Part shown: one piece after another, positions 50,900-60,554 of the stretch
How the letters are laid out: the number at the start of each line of letters is the position of its first letter
Position numbering within the stretch: the stretch's first letter is position 1
Position numbers and translations under genes: made by a program
Assembly: GCF_015694735.1 (NCBI RefSeq)
Contig: NZ_JADQDP010000001.1
Location: 1,178,001 to 1,242,000 of the forward strand
DNA from: Hymenobacter properus
Lineage (GTDB): Bacteria > Bacteroidota > Bacteroidia > Cytophagales > Hymenobacteraceae
Length of the DNA: 64,000 bases
Direction of reading: 5' to 3'
The notes under the pieces: model-generated
Told to the model about the DNA's origin: nothing
What the model saw: the letters and a program-made list of their open reading frames with translations, nothing else
Databases searched by the model: none

Positions 50900-53320
50900 A
50901 TGCCCCGTCTGCTCGCCCTGTTTCTACTGTTGCTCAGCGCAGCCAATACGGCTTTTGGCGCACAGCCGTCGGCGCGGGTCACGGCTGATTTCAACAAAGG
51001 CTGGAAGTTCTATCTGGGCGACGAAGCCGGTGCGAAAGAATCGGCTTTTGACGATGCCGCGTGGCGAAAACTCACGCTGCCGCATGACTGGAGTATTGAA
51101 GGCAAATTCGATGAGAAGAACCCCGCCAAGCCCGAGGGCGGCGGCTTGCCCACCGGCATCGGCTGGTACCGCAAGACGTTCACGCTACCGGCCACAGCGG
51201 GGCGCAACGTGTTTGTTGAGTTCGACGGCGTGTATAAGCACAGCGAGGTGTGGCTGAACGGTCATTCTCTTGGCTACCGGCCGAACGGCTACATCTCCTT
51301 CCGCTACGAACTGACGCCCTATCTGCGCCCCGCCGGCCAGCCCAACGTGCTGGCCGTGCGCGTCGACAACTCGGCCCAGCCGGACTCGCGGTGGTACACT
51401 GGCTCGGGCATCTACCGCAACGTGCGGCTGGTGACAACGCATCAGGTGGCCGTGGACGAGTGGGGCACCTTCGTGAGTACGCCCGCCGTGAGCGCCCAAG
51501 CCGCTACTGTGGCCGCGGTCACGCAGTTGCGAAATGCCACCGGCAAGCCGCAAACGGTGACGCTGCAAACGGTGCTGTTGGACGCAAGTGGGAAGGAAAT
51601 AGTGCGCCAGTTGACAACGAGCGTGAAACTGAGCGGCGCAACAACCACAGTATCGCAAAAACTTACCCTGAAGAATCCGCAGCTCTGGTCGGTGACCAAG
51701 CCTTATTTGTACCGGGTGAAAACCACGGTGCTGACGGGACGGACAATTGAGGACGAATATGAAACACCGCTGGGCATTCGCACCTGCGTTTTCGATAGCC
51801 AGAAGGGCTTTCTGCTGAACGGCCAGCCGCTGCGCATCCAGGGCGTGAACCAGCACCACGACCTGGGGGCGCTGGGGGCGGCATTTAACGTGCGGGCGGC
51901 TGAGCGGCAGTTGCAGATTTTGCGCGCTATGGGCTGCAACGCCATTCGGATGTCGCACAACCCGCCCGCGCCGCAATTGCTGGATTTGTGTGACCGCATG
52001 GGCTTTCTGGTAATGGACGAGGCGTTTGACATGTGGCAGAAAAAGAAGAACGGCCAAGATTACCACCTTGACTTCAAGCAGTGGCACCAGCGCGACTTGG
52101 AAGACCAGATTCGGCGCGACCGCAACCACCCGAGCGTATTCATCTGGAGCATCGGCAACGAAATTCGCGAGCAGTTCGACAGCACCGGCACCCGCCTCGC
52201 CCGCGAGCTGACCGCCACCGTGAAGCGCCTCGACCCCACGCGCCCCGTCACTTCAGCCCTCACGGAGCAGGAGCCGGCTAAGAACTTCATCAGCCAAGCC
52301 AACGTGCTCGACGTGCTGAGCTTCAATTACAAGCACGCTGACTACCCCAAACTGCCCACCAGCTTCCCCGGTCAGCATTTCCTGGCTACCGAAATAGCGG
52401 CCGCCTACGAAACGCGCGGCCACTACGACCTGCCCTCCGACAGCCTGCGCATCTGGCCCAAAGACGGCAAAACCAAACTCACCACCGGCAACTCCGACTT
52501 CACCGCTTCCAGCTACGACCAAGCCGCGCCCTACTGGGGCGCCACCCACGAGGCAGCTTGGTGGGGCGTCAAGAACAGCCCGTTCATCAGCGGGGCCTTC
52601 GTGTGGAGCGGCTTCGACTACCTGGGCGAGCCCCTGCCCTACCCCTGGCCGGCGCGCAGCTCCTACTTCGGCCTCATCGACCTAGCCGGCTTCCCCAAAG
52701 ACGCCTACTACCTCTACCAAAGCGAGTGGACCAACCAACCCGTGCTGCACCTGCTGCCGCACTGGAACTGGCGCCCTGGCCAAACCGTGGACGTGTGGGT
52801 CTACTACAGTCAAGCCGATGAGGTGGAGCTTTTTCTAAATGGTAAGTCGCTGGGCACGAAAAAGAAAGGCGCCGACGACCTGCACGTGATGTGGCGCGTG
52901 CCTTACGTCCCCGGCACACTGCAAGCCATTTCGCGCCGCGCCGGCAAAACTGTGCTGACCAGCACCGTAAAAACCGCCGGCCCCGCCGCCAAAATCGAGT
53001 TAACCGCCGACCGTAGCCAACTGCAAGCCAACGGCAAAGACTTGTCTTTTGTGACGGTTCGTGTGCTGGATGCGGCTGGCAACCTGGTGCCCGATGCGGC
53101 CAACCTGGTGAAGTTTTCGGTGAGCGGGCCTGGTTTTATTGCGGGCGTGGACAATGGGTACCAGGCTAGCATGGAGTCATTTAAGGCGCCTGAGCGCAAG
53201 ACTTACAATGGGATGGCGCTGGCCATTATTCAGACGATGGAGAAGGGCGGGGCCATTACGCTTCGGGCAGATGCTGAGGGACCGACTAGCGCAACAGTAA
53301 CGCTTCAAAGTCAGCCCTAA
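50900..53320 (+). CDS. GH2 beta-galactosidase family protein
   Basis: This 806-residue secreted GH2 enzyme has a signal peptide (LLALFLLLLSAANTAFG), a sugar-binding jelly roll (KLTLPHDWSIEG, GIGWYRKTF), Ig-like domains and the catalytic barrel. The acid/base is Glu421 in FIWSIGNEIRE and the nucleophile candidate is Glu498 in FLATEIAAAYETRG. The C-terminal part has DUF4982 and Ig-like segments (VDVWVYYSQADEVELFLNGK; LSFVTVRVLDAAGNLVPDA). It likely removes beta-linked galactose from pectic side chains. The second GH2 gene follows 148 bp later. Confidence 0.92.
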   Translation: MPRLLALFLLLLSAANTAFGAQPSARVTADFNKGWKFYLGDEAGAKESAFDDAAWRKLTLPHDWSIEGKFDEKNPAKPEGGGLPTGIGWYRKTFTLPATAGRNVFVEFDGVYKHSEVWLNGHSLGYRPNGYISFRYELTPYLRPAGQPNVLAVRVDNSAQPDSRWYTGSGIYRNVRLVTTHQVAVDEWGTFVSTPAVSAQAATVAAVTQLRNATGKPQTVTLQTVLLDASGKEIVRQLTTSVKLSGATTTVSQKLTLKNPQLWSVTKPYLYRVKTTVLTGRTIEDEYETPLGIRTCVFDSQKGFLLNGQPLRIQGVNQHHDLGALGAAFNVRAAERQLQILRAMGCNAIRMSHNPPAPQLLDLCDRMGFLVMDEAFDMWQKKKNGQDYHLDFKQWHQRDLEDQIRRDRNHPSVFIWSIGNEIREQFDSTGTRLARELTATVKRLDPTRPVTSALTEQEPAKNFISQANVLDVLSFNYKHADYPKLPTSFPGQHFLATEIAAAYETRGHYDLPSDSLRIWPKDGKTKLTTGNSDFTASSYDQAAPYWGATHEAAWWGVKNSPFISGAFVWSGFDYLGEPLPYPWPARSSYFGLIDLAGFPKDAYYLYQSEWTNQPVLHLLPHWNWRPGQTVDVWVYYSQADEVELFLNGKSLGTKKKGADDLHVMWRVPYVPGTLQAISRRAGKTVLTSTVKTAGPAAKIELTADRSQLQANGKDLSFVTVRVLDAAGNLVPDAANLVKFSVSGPGFIAGVDNGYQASMESFKAPERKTYNGMALAIIQTMEKGGAITLRADAEGPTSATVTLQSQP

Positions 53321-53468
53321 TGGCTTACCCCTGCTCCTACTGGAGGAATAAGGGAGCCACGGGATTAAAGAATTGACTAAAATGAGAATGACTAGAATTC
53401 ATATTCCATTTTTTTCCAGAGCGAAATGCCGCCTGGCTCCTCTTCTCCGCTGGAGAGGGGACTGGGGG

Positions 53469-56400
53469 ATGAAGCCCCATGTCTGGTGTATCCTGCTCCT
53501 CCTGCCCTTCCTAGGACGCGCCCAGGAGGCCAGCGTCTATTTCTTCCCCAACGTCTCGCACGCACCAGTCATCTACCCCGGCCCCGAGGCCGACGGCTAC
53601 CAGATTCCGCAGCTTACCGAAATCAACCGCGACCGGGCTCGCGCCACGGCCTACTCATTCGCTTCTGAGAAGGACGCGCTGACGGGCAACCGCAGCCTTA
53701 GCTCGCGTGTGCAGTCGCTCAATGGCTTGTGGGATTTCAGCTTCGCCAGCAAGCCCACTGATGCGCCCCGCGACTTCTACAAAAGCCGCGTGAAGGGCTG
53801 GAAGCAGCTGGCCGTGCCCTCCAACTGGGAGCTGAACGGCTACGACCTGCCCATTTACAAGAGCGCCAAGTACCCGTTTCGGCCCGTTGACCCGCCGTTC
53901 GTGCCGCAGGACTACAACGGCGTGGGCTCGTACCAGCGCAGCTTCACGGTGCCGGCCGGCTGGCAAAGCCAGAACGTGACGCTGCACTTCGGCGGCGTCA
54001 GCTCGGCGTTTAAAGTGTGGGTGAACGGGAAGTTTCTGGGCTACGGCGAGGACAGCTGCCTGCCCTCTGAGTTCAACGTGACGCCTTATTTGCAGGGCGG
54101 CGAAAATGTGGTGTCGGTGCAGGTAATGCGCTGGTCGGATGGCTCCTACCTCGAAGACCAGGACCACTGGCGGCTGAGCGGCATCTTCCGCGAGGTGCTG
54201 CTGCTGGCCGAGCCCAAGCTGCGCATTGCCGACTTCCACTGGCAGGCCAAGCTCGACAAGGACTACAAGGACGCGGTGCTGAGCATCCGCCCGCGCCTCG
54301 AAAATCTGACCGGCAACAACGACCTCGGCGGCTACCAGGTAGCGGCGCAGCTTTATGACCGGCAGGGCAAGCCGGTGCTGGAAAAACCCCTGCAAATCAC
54401 AGCCGACGGCATCCTAAATGAGAAGTATCCGCGCCTCGACAACGCCAAGTTCGGTCTGCTCGAAACCACCGTGCGCAACCCGCTGAAGTGGAGCGACGAG
54501 GCGCCCAACCTCTACACGCTGGTGCTCACCCTCACCGACAAAACCGGCGCGGTGCTCGAAGCCAAGAGCTGCCGGGTAGGCTTCCGTAGCATTGAATTCT
54601 CGAAGGATAACGGCAAGCTGCTCATCAACGGCAAGCTCACCTACCTCTACGGCGTGAACCGCCACGACCACCACCCCGCCAAGGGCATGGCCGTGAGCCG
54701 CGACGACATTCGGGAAGATGTGCGCACGCTCAAGCAGTTTAATTTCAACTGCATTCGCACTAGCCACTACCCCAACGACCCCTACTTCTACGACCTCTGC
54801 GACGAGTACGGCATCCTCGTCATCGACGAGGCCAACCTCGAAACCCACGGCCTGGGCTCCAAGCTGAGCAACGACCCGGCCTGGACCGCCGCCTACCAGG
54901 AGCGCAGCATGCGCATGGCCCTGCGCGACAAAAACCACCCCAGTATCATCTTCTGGAGCCTGGGCAACGAGAGCGGCCGCGGCCCCAACCACGCCGCCAT
55001 GGCTGCCTGGCTGCGCGATTTCGACATCACCCGGCCCATCCACTACGAGCCCGCGCAGGGCGACCCGCACCTGCCCGGCTACATCGACCCCTCCGACCCA
55101 AACTACCCCAAAAACCACGCCTACCGCATCCAGGTGCCGCGCGACCAGCCCTACGTGGACATGGTGAGCCGCATGTACCCCGGCCTGTTCACGGGCGAGC
55201 TACTGGCCAACCAGCCGAACGGCGATACCCGCCCCATTTTCTTCTGCGAGTACGCCCACTCCATGGGCAACGCCACCGGCAACATGAAGGAATTTTGGGA
55301 CGGCTGGCGCGCCACCAAGCGCGTGATTGGTGGCTGCATCTGGGAGTTTAAAGACCAGGGCCTGCTGAAAAAAGACTCGACCGGTACCGCGTTTTACGCC
55401 TATGGCGGCGACTTTCAGGAGAAATACTACGACGACTTCACCATCAAAGGCATCGTGGCTTCGGACGGCAAGCCGCACGCCGCCATCTACGAGTGCAAGC
55501 GCGTGTATCAGCCGCTGGAATGCACCCTGGTGGATGCCGTCAAGGGCCTCGTACGAATAGAAAACCGCGCCGCACTGCTCAACGCCGACACCTACGCCGC
55601 CGCGCTGATTCTGCGCGAGAACGGCCGCATTATCAGCACCAAACCACTTCCCCGACTGCGGTTGGCAGCCGGGCGCGACACGGTAATTTCCCTGGCGAAA
55701 TACCTGCCCAAGCTGAAAGCTGACGCGGAGTACCTGGCTAATATTTCCTTCACCTTGCCCCAACTGACGGCCTGGGCCGCTGCGGGCCACGAAGTCGCTA
55801 CCAACCAGCTGGCCCTCACCGGCCTAGCCCAGCCCCAGGCGGCCTCGGGCAAGCAGCCAGCTGTGGCCGTACGCAACGATGCGACGGCTTACCAGCTAAG
55901 CGGCAAGGACTTTCAGGTAACCATTGACAAGGCCAGCGGGGCCCTCACCTCCTACCGTTACCGCGGCACCGAGCAGCTGGCGGCTCCGCTGCTGCCTCAC
56001 TTCACCCGCCCCCTTACCGACAACGACCGGCGCGGCTGGAAGGCCGACAAGAAGCTGAAAGAGTGGTTTGCGGCCGAGCCCAAGCTGCAAAGCCTGACGC
56101 TGGACCAAAGTAACGCCAGCCGCCCGAGCCTCATGAGCACCTACGCCCTCATCGACGGCAAAACCACCGCGCGCGTGACCTACACGCTGAACGGCGACGG
56201 CGCCTTGAAAGTGGATTACGCCCTCACGCCCGCCGCCGGCCTGCCCAACATTCCGCGCGTGGGCATGCAGCTCGGTATCAAGCGCGCCTACGACAACATC
56301 AGCTTCTACGGCCGGGGCCCCCTGGAAAACTACATCGACCGCCGCTACGGCTTCGACGCGGGCATTTACTCGCAGCCGCTAAGCGAGTTTGCTGACTCCT

Positions 56401-56816
56401 ACGTGGTGCCGATGGAATACGCCAACCGCACCGACGTGCGCTGGATGCAGCTCGCCGACAAGCAAAACACCGGCCTGCTGGTGGTAGCTGACAGCATGCT
56501 GAGCATGAGCGCCTGGCCCTACACCGAGCAGAACATCCGGCAAGCCCGGCACACCAACAAGCTGAAAGACGCCGGCTTTATCACCCTCAACATCGACCTC
56601 GCCCAGATGGGCGTGGGCGGCAACACCAGCTGGGACGCCCAGGCCGCCCCGATTGACAAATACCAGCTGCCCTCGAAACCTTATAGCTACAGCTTCTACC
56701 TGCTACCCGTCAGCGGCAAAAAGGATGCGAGCAAACTGGCTCAAAGCATTCGCTTTGCTAATCAACCCACTGAACGTCATGCAGAGCGCAGCGAAGCATC
56801 TCGCGTGCTGAAGTAA
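53469..56816 (+). CDS. GH2 beta-galactosidase, LacZ type (large)
   Basis: This 1115-residue LacZ-like GH2 protein has a signal peptide (VWCILLLLPFLGRAQ), N-terminal jelly-roll (PSNWELNGYDLPIYKS), Ig-like domain, barrel with VNRHDHHPAKGMAV, acid/base Glu501 in FWSLGNESGRGPNH, nucleophile Glu594 in FFCEYAHSMGNATG, and C-terminal beta-sandwich domains with FYGRGPLENYIDR. The start at 53469 is chosen because the 32 upstream codons cover a common GC-rich intergenic motif. The last 13 residues (RHAERSEASRVLK) come from palindromic repeat G, so the native stop has been displaced. Confidence 0.93.
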   Translation: MKPHVWCILLLLPFLGRAQEASVYFFPNVSHAPVIYPGPEADGYQIPQLTEINRDRARATAYSFASEKDALTGNRSLSSRVQSLNGLWDFSFASKPTDAPRDFYKSRVKGWKQLAVPSNWELNGYDLPIYKSAKYPFRPVDPPFVPQDYNGVGSYQRSFTVPAGWQSQNVTLHFGGVSSAFKVWVNGKFLGYGEDSCLPSEFNVTPYLQGGENVVSVQVMRWSDGSYLEDQDHWRLSGIFREVLLLAEPKLRIADFHWQAKLDKDYKDAVLSIRPRLENLTGNNDLGGYQVAAQLYDRQGKPVLEKPLQITADGILNEKYPRLDNAKFGLLETTVRNPLKWSDEAPNLYTLVLTLTDKTGAVLEAKSCRVGFRSIEFSKDNGKLLINGKLTYLYGVNRHDHHPAKGMAVSRDDIREDVRTLKQFNFNCIRTSHYPNDPYFYDLCDEYGILVIDEANLETHGLGSKLSNDPAWTAAYQERSMRMALRDKNHPSIIFWSLGNESGRGPNHAAMAAWLRDFDITRPIHYEPAQGDPHLPGYIDPSDPNYPKNHAYRIQVPRDQPYVDMVSRMYPGLFTGELLANQPNGDTRPIFFCEYAHSMGNATGNMKEFWDGWRATKRVIGGCIWEFKDQGLLKKDSTGTAFYAYGGDFQEKYYDDFTIKGIVASDGKPHAAIYECKRVYQPLECTLVDAVKGLVRIENRAALLNADTYAAALILRENGRIISTKPLPRLRLAAGRDTVISLAKYLPKLKADAEYLANISFTLPQLTAWAAAGHEVATNQLALTGLAQPQAASGKQPAVAVRNDATAYQLSGKDFQVTIDKASGALTSYRYRGTEQLAAPLLPHFTRPLTDNDRRGWKADKKLKEWFAAEPKLQSLTLDQSNASRPSLMSTYALIDGKTTARVTYTLNGDGALKVDYALTPAAGLPNIPRVGMQLGIKRAYDNISFYGRGPLENYIDRRYGFDAGIYSQPLSEFADSYVVPMEYANRTDVRWMQLADKQNTGLLVVADSMLSMSAWPYTEQNIRQARHTNKLKDAGFITLNIDLAQMGVGGNTSWDAQAAPIDKYQLPSKPYSYSFYLLPVSGKKDASKLAQSIRFANQPTERHAERSEASRVLK

Positions 56817-56870
56817 TTCCTAGCGTCAACAACGAAGCGAGCGAGATGCTTCGCTGCGCTCTGCATGACG
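56775..56870. repeat. Palindromic intergenic repeat, copy G, overlapping a coding end
   Basis: Perfect 30-bp arms (56775-56804, 56841-56870). The left arm lies inside the large GH2 gene and encodes its final RHAERSEASR; the stop codon is at 56814-56816 in the loop. The right arm is just upstream of the solute-binding-like gene. Confidence 0.95.
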
Positions 56871-56893
56871 GCCATCATAAGAAACGCACCCCA

Positions 56894-58051
56894 ATGCCCA
56901 CCGACCACATCCACCTCAAAGGCATCACGTGGAACCACAGCCGCGGCTTCGTGCCGATGGCTGCCACTGCCCAACGCTTCTCGGAGCTGAACCCGAACGT
57001 GAGCATCACTTGGGAGAAACGCTCGCTGCAACAGTTCGCCGACGAGTCGATACAGCAATTGGCCGAGCGGTTCGACTTGCTGGTGATTGACCACCCGTGG
57101 GCCGGCTTTGCGGCGCGTACCGGCTCCATTCTGCCGTTGGATGAGTACCTGCCCGCCGAGTTTCTGGTCGACCAGCAAGCCAACACCGTGGGTCACTCCT
57201 TCGAAAGCTACAGCTTCAACGGCCACCAGTGGGCCTTGCCCATCGACGCGGCTACGCCCGTAGCCGCCAGCCGCCCCGACCTACTGGCCCAGCACGGCCT
57301 GGCCCTGCCCGAAACCTTCGCCGACCTCTTGGCCCTGGCCGACCGCGGCTTGGTGGCCTTCGCGCTCATCCCCATCGACACGCTGATGAGTTTCTACATG
57401 TTCTGCTGCTCGCTGGACGAAGACCCCTGCCAGCGCGAAAACGAAGTGGTGAGCGAGGCCGTGGGCGTGCAGGCCCTGCAGATGTTCCGCGAGCTGGCCA
57501 GCAAGGTGGACCCGGCCTGCTTCCACCGCAACCCCATTCAGGTGTACGAGGCTATGACGCAGACCGACGCGCTGGCCTACTGCCCCTTCGCCTATGGCTA
57601 TTCCAACTACGCCCGCCGCGGCTACGCCCGCCGCCTGCTGCACTTCCACGACATGGTAAGCCTAGCGCCCGGTGGCACCCGCCTACGCAGCACGCTCGGC
57701 GGCACCGGCCTGGCCATCTCGGCCAAGTGCGCCGACGTAGCCACCGCCGTGCGCTACGCCGAGTTCGTGGCCTCGCCCACCTGCCAGCAAACGCTGTATT
57801 TCGACAACGGCGGCCAACCCGGCCACCTCGCCGCCTGGCAGGACGCGCAGGTGAACGCACAGTCCAGCAACTATTTTGCGGCCACGCTGCCGGCTTTGCA
57901 GCGCGCCTTCCTGCGCCCACGCTACCACGGCCACATGTACTTCCAAGACCACGCCGGCGAGCCCGTGCGCCAGTACTTGATGCACGGCGGCGACGAGCGC
58001 GCCCTGCTGCGCGAGCTGAACGAGCTATATGTGAAATCCAGAACGATGTAA
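56894..58051 (+). CDS. Solute-binding-protein-like fold, no signal peptide
   Basis: This 385-residue protein looks like a sugar ABC transporter substrate-binding protein (ITWNHSRGFVPMAATAQRFSEL, LVIDHPWAGFA, ALPIDAATPVAASRPDLL, GGTGLAISAKCADVATAV, EFVASPTCQQTLYF). The start at 56894 (MPTDHIHLKG) has no hydrophobic signal or lipobox, and the longer frame from 56846 is derived from a repeat, so the protein is probably cytoplasmic. No permease or ATPase genes are nearby. It precedes the double CoA-transferase gene, which suggests a metabolic rather than uptake role. No catalytic function can be assigned. Confidence 0.75.
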   Translation: MPTDHIHLKGITWNHSRGFVPMAATAQRFSELNPNVSITWEKRSLQQFADESIQQLAERFDLLVIDHPWAGFAARTGSILPLDEYLPAEFLVDQQANTVGHSFESYSFNGHQWALPIDAATPVAASRPDLLAQHGLALPETFADLLALADRGLVAFALIPIDTLMSFYMFCCSLDEDPCQRENEVVSEAVGVQALQMFRELASKVDPACFHRNPIQVYEAMTQTDALAYCPFAYGYSNYARRGYARRLLHFHDMVSLAPGGTRLRSTLGGTGLAISAKCADVATAVRYAEFVASPTCQQTLYFDNGGQPGHLAAWQDAQVNAQSSNYFAATLPALQRAFLRPRYHGHMYFQDHAGEPVRQYLMHGGDERALLRELNELYVKSRTM

Positions 58052-58157
58052 CGTGGACTCTGCGAGTCCGCGCAACGAGCGTAGCGAGTGACTCGCGCCT
58101 TCACCGTCCTTACGCCAATACTCGCAGTGCTCGTTGCGCGGACTCGCAGAGTCCACG
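58052..58157. repeat. Palindromic intergenic repeat of a second family, copy J
   Basis: Perfect 29-bp arms (58052-58080 and 58129-58157) with core TGGACTCTGCGAGTCCGCGC. The sequence differs from the main family. It begins right after the stop codon of the first solute-binding-like gene and ends 21 bp before the CoA-transferase start. Confidence 0.93.
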
Positions 58158-58178
58158 CAACATCACAACCAACAATCT

Positions 58179-60554
58179 ATGTCTCTCCCCCTCTCCGGCC
58201 TACTAGTCATCGAATTTAGCCAGTTCCTAGCCGCGCCCTCGGCGGGCCTGCGGCTGGCCGACCTCGGCGCGCGCGTCATTAAAATTGAGCGGCCGGGCAC
58301 CGGCGAGGCCGGCCGGCAGATTGCCATCAAAAACCTGTTTGTGGAAGACAGCAGCCTGGTGTTTCACACCATCAACCGCAATAAGGAATCCTACGCCGCC
58401 GACCTCAAGAATCCCGATGACCTGGCCCAGGTGAAGCAGCTGTTGGCCCGGGCTGACGTGATGACCCACAACTTCCGGCCGGGCATCATGGAAAAAATCG
58501 GCCTCGGCTACGACGATGTGCGCGCCCTGAACCCGCGCCTCATCTACGGCGTGGTGACGGGCTACGGACCCACTGGTCCCTGGGCCACCAAGCCGGGGCA
58601 GGATTTGCTGATTCAGTCAATGTCGGGCCTCACATACTTGTCGGGCACGAAGGATGACGGCCCCACGCCTTTCGGTATTGCCGTGGCCGATATTATTTGC
58701 GGCTCGCACTTCGCGCAAGGGCTGCTGGCGGCGCTGGTCCGGCGCGATAAAACCGACCGGGGCGCTCTGGTCGAAGTCAGCTTGCTGGAATCGGTGCTCG
58801 ACATGCAGTTTGAGCTGCTGACCACCCACCTGAACGACGGCGGCCAGCTGCCGCAACGCGGTGCGGCGCGCGGCACCGCTCATCCTTACCTGAGCGCCCC
58901 CTACGGCATCTATCAAACTCAGGACGGCTACCTGGCTCTGGCCATGGGCAACCTGGATAAGCTCGATACCACGCTGAACCTGGGCATTCTGGCTGACTAC
59001 CCCACGGCAAATTCCTGGTTCGACGGCCGCGACGACATCAGTGCCCGCTTAGCCGCAGCCTTGCGCGAAGCCTCCACCGCCACCTGGCTCGCGAAGCTGG
59101 AGCCACTGGGCATCTGGTGCGCTGAGGTGCTGAACTACCAGCAGGCCACCAGCAGCCCCGGCTTCGAGGTGCTGGGAATAAAGCAGCTGGTGAACCTCAG
59201 TAACGGGCAGCAGCTAGCCACCACGCGCTGCCCCATCCGCATTGATGGCGAACGATTGTATTCAGACAAGGCGGCGCCCCGACCGGGAGTTGACACGGAG
59301 GCTATTCGGGCGGAATTTGGTCTTGTGTCAGAGGCTAGCCTCCCCTCTTTGCGTGCTGGCCTTTGGGAGAGTGAGGTTAGTGCAGCGAGCAAACCGCTCG
59401 ATGGCCTGCTGGTAGTTGATTTCAGCCAGTTTCTTTCCGGCCCCTCGGCCGCCCTGCGGCTGGCTGACCTCGGAGCGCGTGTTATCAAAATTGAGCGGCC
59501 CGAAACGGGCGACATCTGCCGACACCTCTACACTTCGAACATCATTATGAACGGCGAGTCGTCGGTGTTTCACGCCATCAACCGCAACAAGGAAAGCTTC
59601 GCCGTCGACCTCAAAAACGAGGACGACAAAGCTCGGGTGTGGGAACTGCTCGCCCGCGCCGACGTGGTGATGCACAACTACCGCCCCGGCGTGATGGAGC
59701 GCCTCGGCTTCGACTACGCCCGCGTGCAAGCGCAGAACCCCAACGTGGTGTACGGCGAAATATCCGGCTACGGCCCCGAAGGCCCCTGGCGCGATAAGCC
59801 CGGTCAGGACCTACTGCTACAATCCGTGTCGGGCCTGACCTGGCTGAGCGGCAACGCCGATGCTGGCCCCGTGCCCATGGGCCTGTCCATCGTGGATATG
59901 CTGGCAGGGGCGCACCTGGCGCAGGGACTGCTGGCCTGCCTCGTGCGGCGCGGCCGAAGCGGCGCGGGCGGGCTGGTGCAGGTGAGCATGCTGGAATCGG
60001 CCTTCGATTTTCAGTTCGAAACCATCACCACCTTCTTCAACGACGGTGGCGCGCTGCCCGAGCGCACCCGACATAATAACGCCCACGCCTACCTTGGCGC
60101 GCCCTACGGCATCTACCAGACCAGCAACGGCTTCCTGGCCCTGGCCATGGGCTCAATTCCCAAGCTGGGCCAGCTGCTGGGCTGTCCGGCGTTGCTGAGC
60201 TACGGGGAAGTGGCGCAGGCTTTCACGCAGCGCGACGAGATAAAAGCCACCCTGGCCGCGCACCTGCGCACCGCCACCACCGAAGCCTGGCTGGCCGTGC
60301 TGGAGCCCGCCGACATCTGGTGCGCCAACGTGCTGACCTGGGACAAGCTGCTGGCGCACGAAGGCTTCGCGGCGCTGAACATGGTGCAAGAGGTGACAAT
60401 GGCTGACGGCTACCGCTACCGCACCACGCGTTGCCCCATCCGCCTCGATGGCGAGTTGCTGACCTCGTCCGTGGGCTCCCCCCAACTGGGCCAGGACAAC
60501 GCCGCCATCCTGGCCGAACTAGCCACTTTGCAACCCGCCCGCCATGACGCCTGA
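58179..60554 (+). CDS. Tandemly fused CaiB/BaiF family CoA-transferase
   Basis: This 791-residue protein is two complete class III CoA-transferase units in one chain. Unit 1 (residues about 5-385) has [20 protein letters not shown] and ends near FGLVSE. Unit 2 (about 407-791) has [20 protein letters not shown]. Each has the CaiB/BaiF signature [16 protein letters not shown] and a catalytic-type Asp (Asp171 in VADIICG, Asp573 in IVDMLAG). Native enzymes of this family are interlocked homodimers, so a tandem fusion could form an intrachain pair. It would transfer CoA between carboxylic acids. It overlaps the next gene by 11 bp. Confidence 0.9.
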   Translation: MSLPLSGLLVIEFSQFLAAPSAGLRLADLGARVIKIERPGTGEAGRQIAIKNLFVEDSSLVFHTINRNKESYAADLKNPDDLAQVKQLLARADVMTHNFRPGIMEKIGLGYDDVRALNPRLIYGVVTGYGPTGPWATKPGQDLLIQSMSGLTYLSGTKDDGPTPFGIAVADIICGSHFAQGLLAALVRRDKTDRGALVEVSLLESVLDMQFELLTTHLNDGGQLPQRGAARGTAHPYLSAPYGIYQTQDGYLALAMGNLDKLDTTLNLGILADYPTANSWFDGRDDISARLAAALREASTATWLAKLEPLGIWCAEVLNYQQATSSPGFEVLGIKQLVNLSNGQQLATTRCPIRIDGERLYSDKAAPRPGVDTEAIRAEFGLVSEASLPSLRAGLWESEVSAASKPLDGLLVVDFSQFLSGPSAALRLADLGARVIKIERPETGDICRHLYTSNIIMNGESSVFHAINRNKESFAVDLKNEDDKARVWELLARADVVMHNYRPGVMERLGFDYARVQAQNPNVVYGEISGYGPEGPWRDKPGQDLLLQSVSGLTWLSGNADAGPVPMGLSIVDMLAGAHLAQGLLACLVRRGRSGAGGLVQVSMLESAFDFQFETITTFFNDGGALPERTRHNNAHAYLGAPYGIYQTSNGFLALAMGSIPKLGQLLGCPALLSYGEVAQAFTQRDEIKATLAAHLRTATTEAWLAVLEPADIWCANVLTWDKLLAHEGFAALNMVQEVTMADGYRYRTTRCPIRLDGELLTSSVGSPQLGQDNAAILAELATLQPARHDA

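Noticed and set aside
53373..53468. Earlier start of the large GH2 gene
   Set aside because: Those codons cover a GC-rich intergenic motif (GGAGAGGGGACTGGGGGATG) and would bury the signal peptide 32 residues inside.
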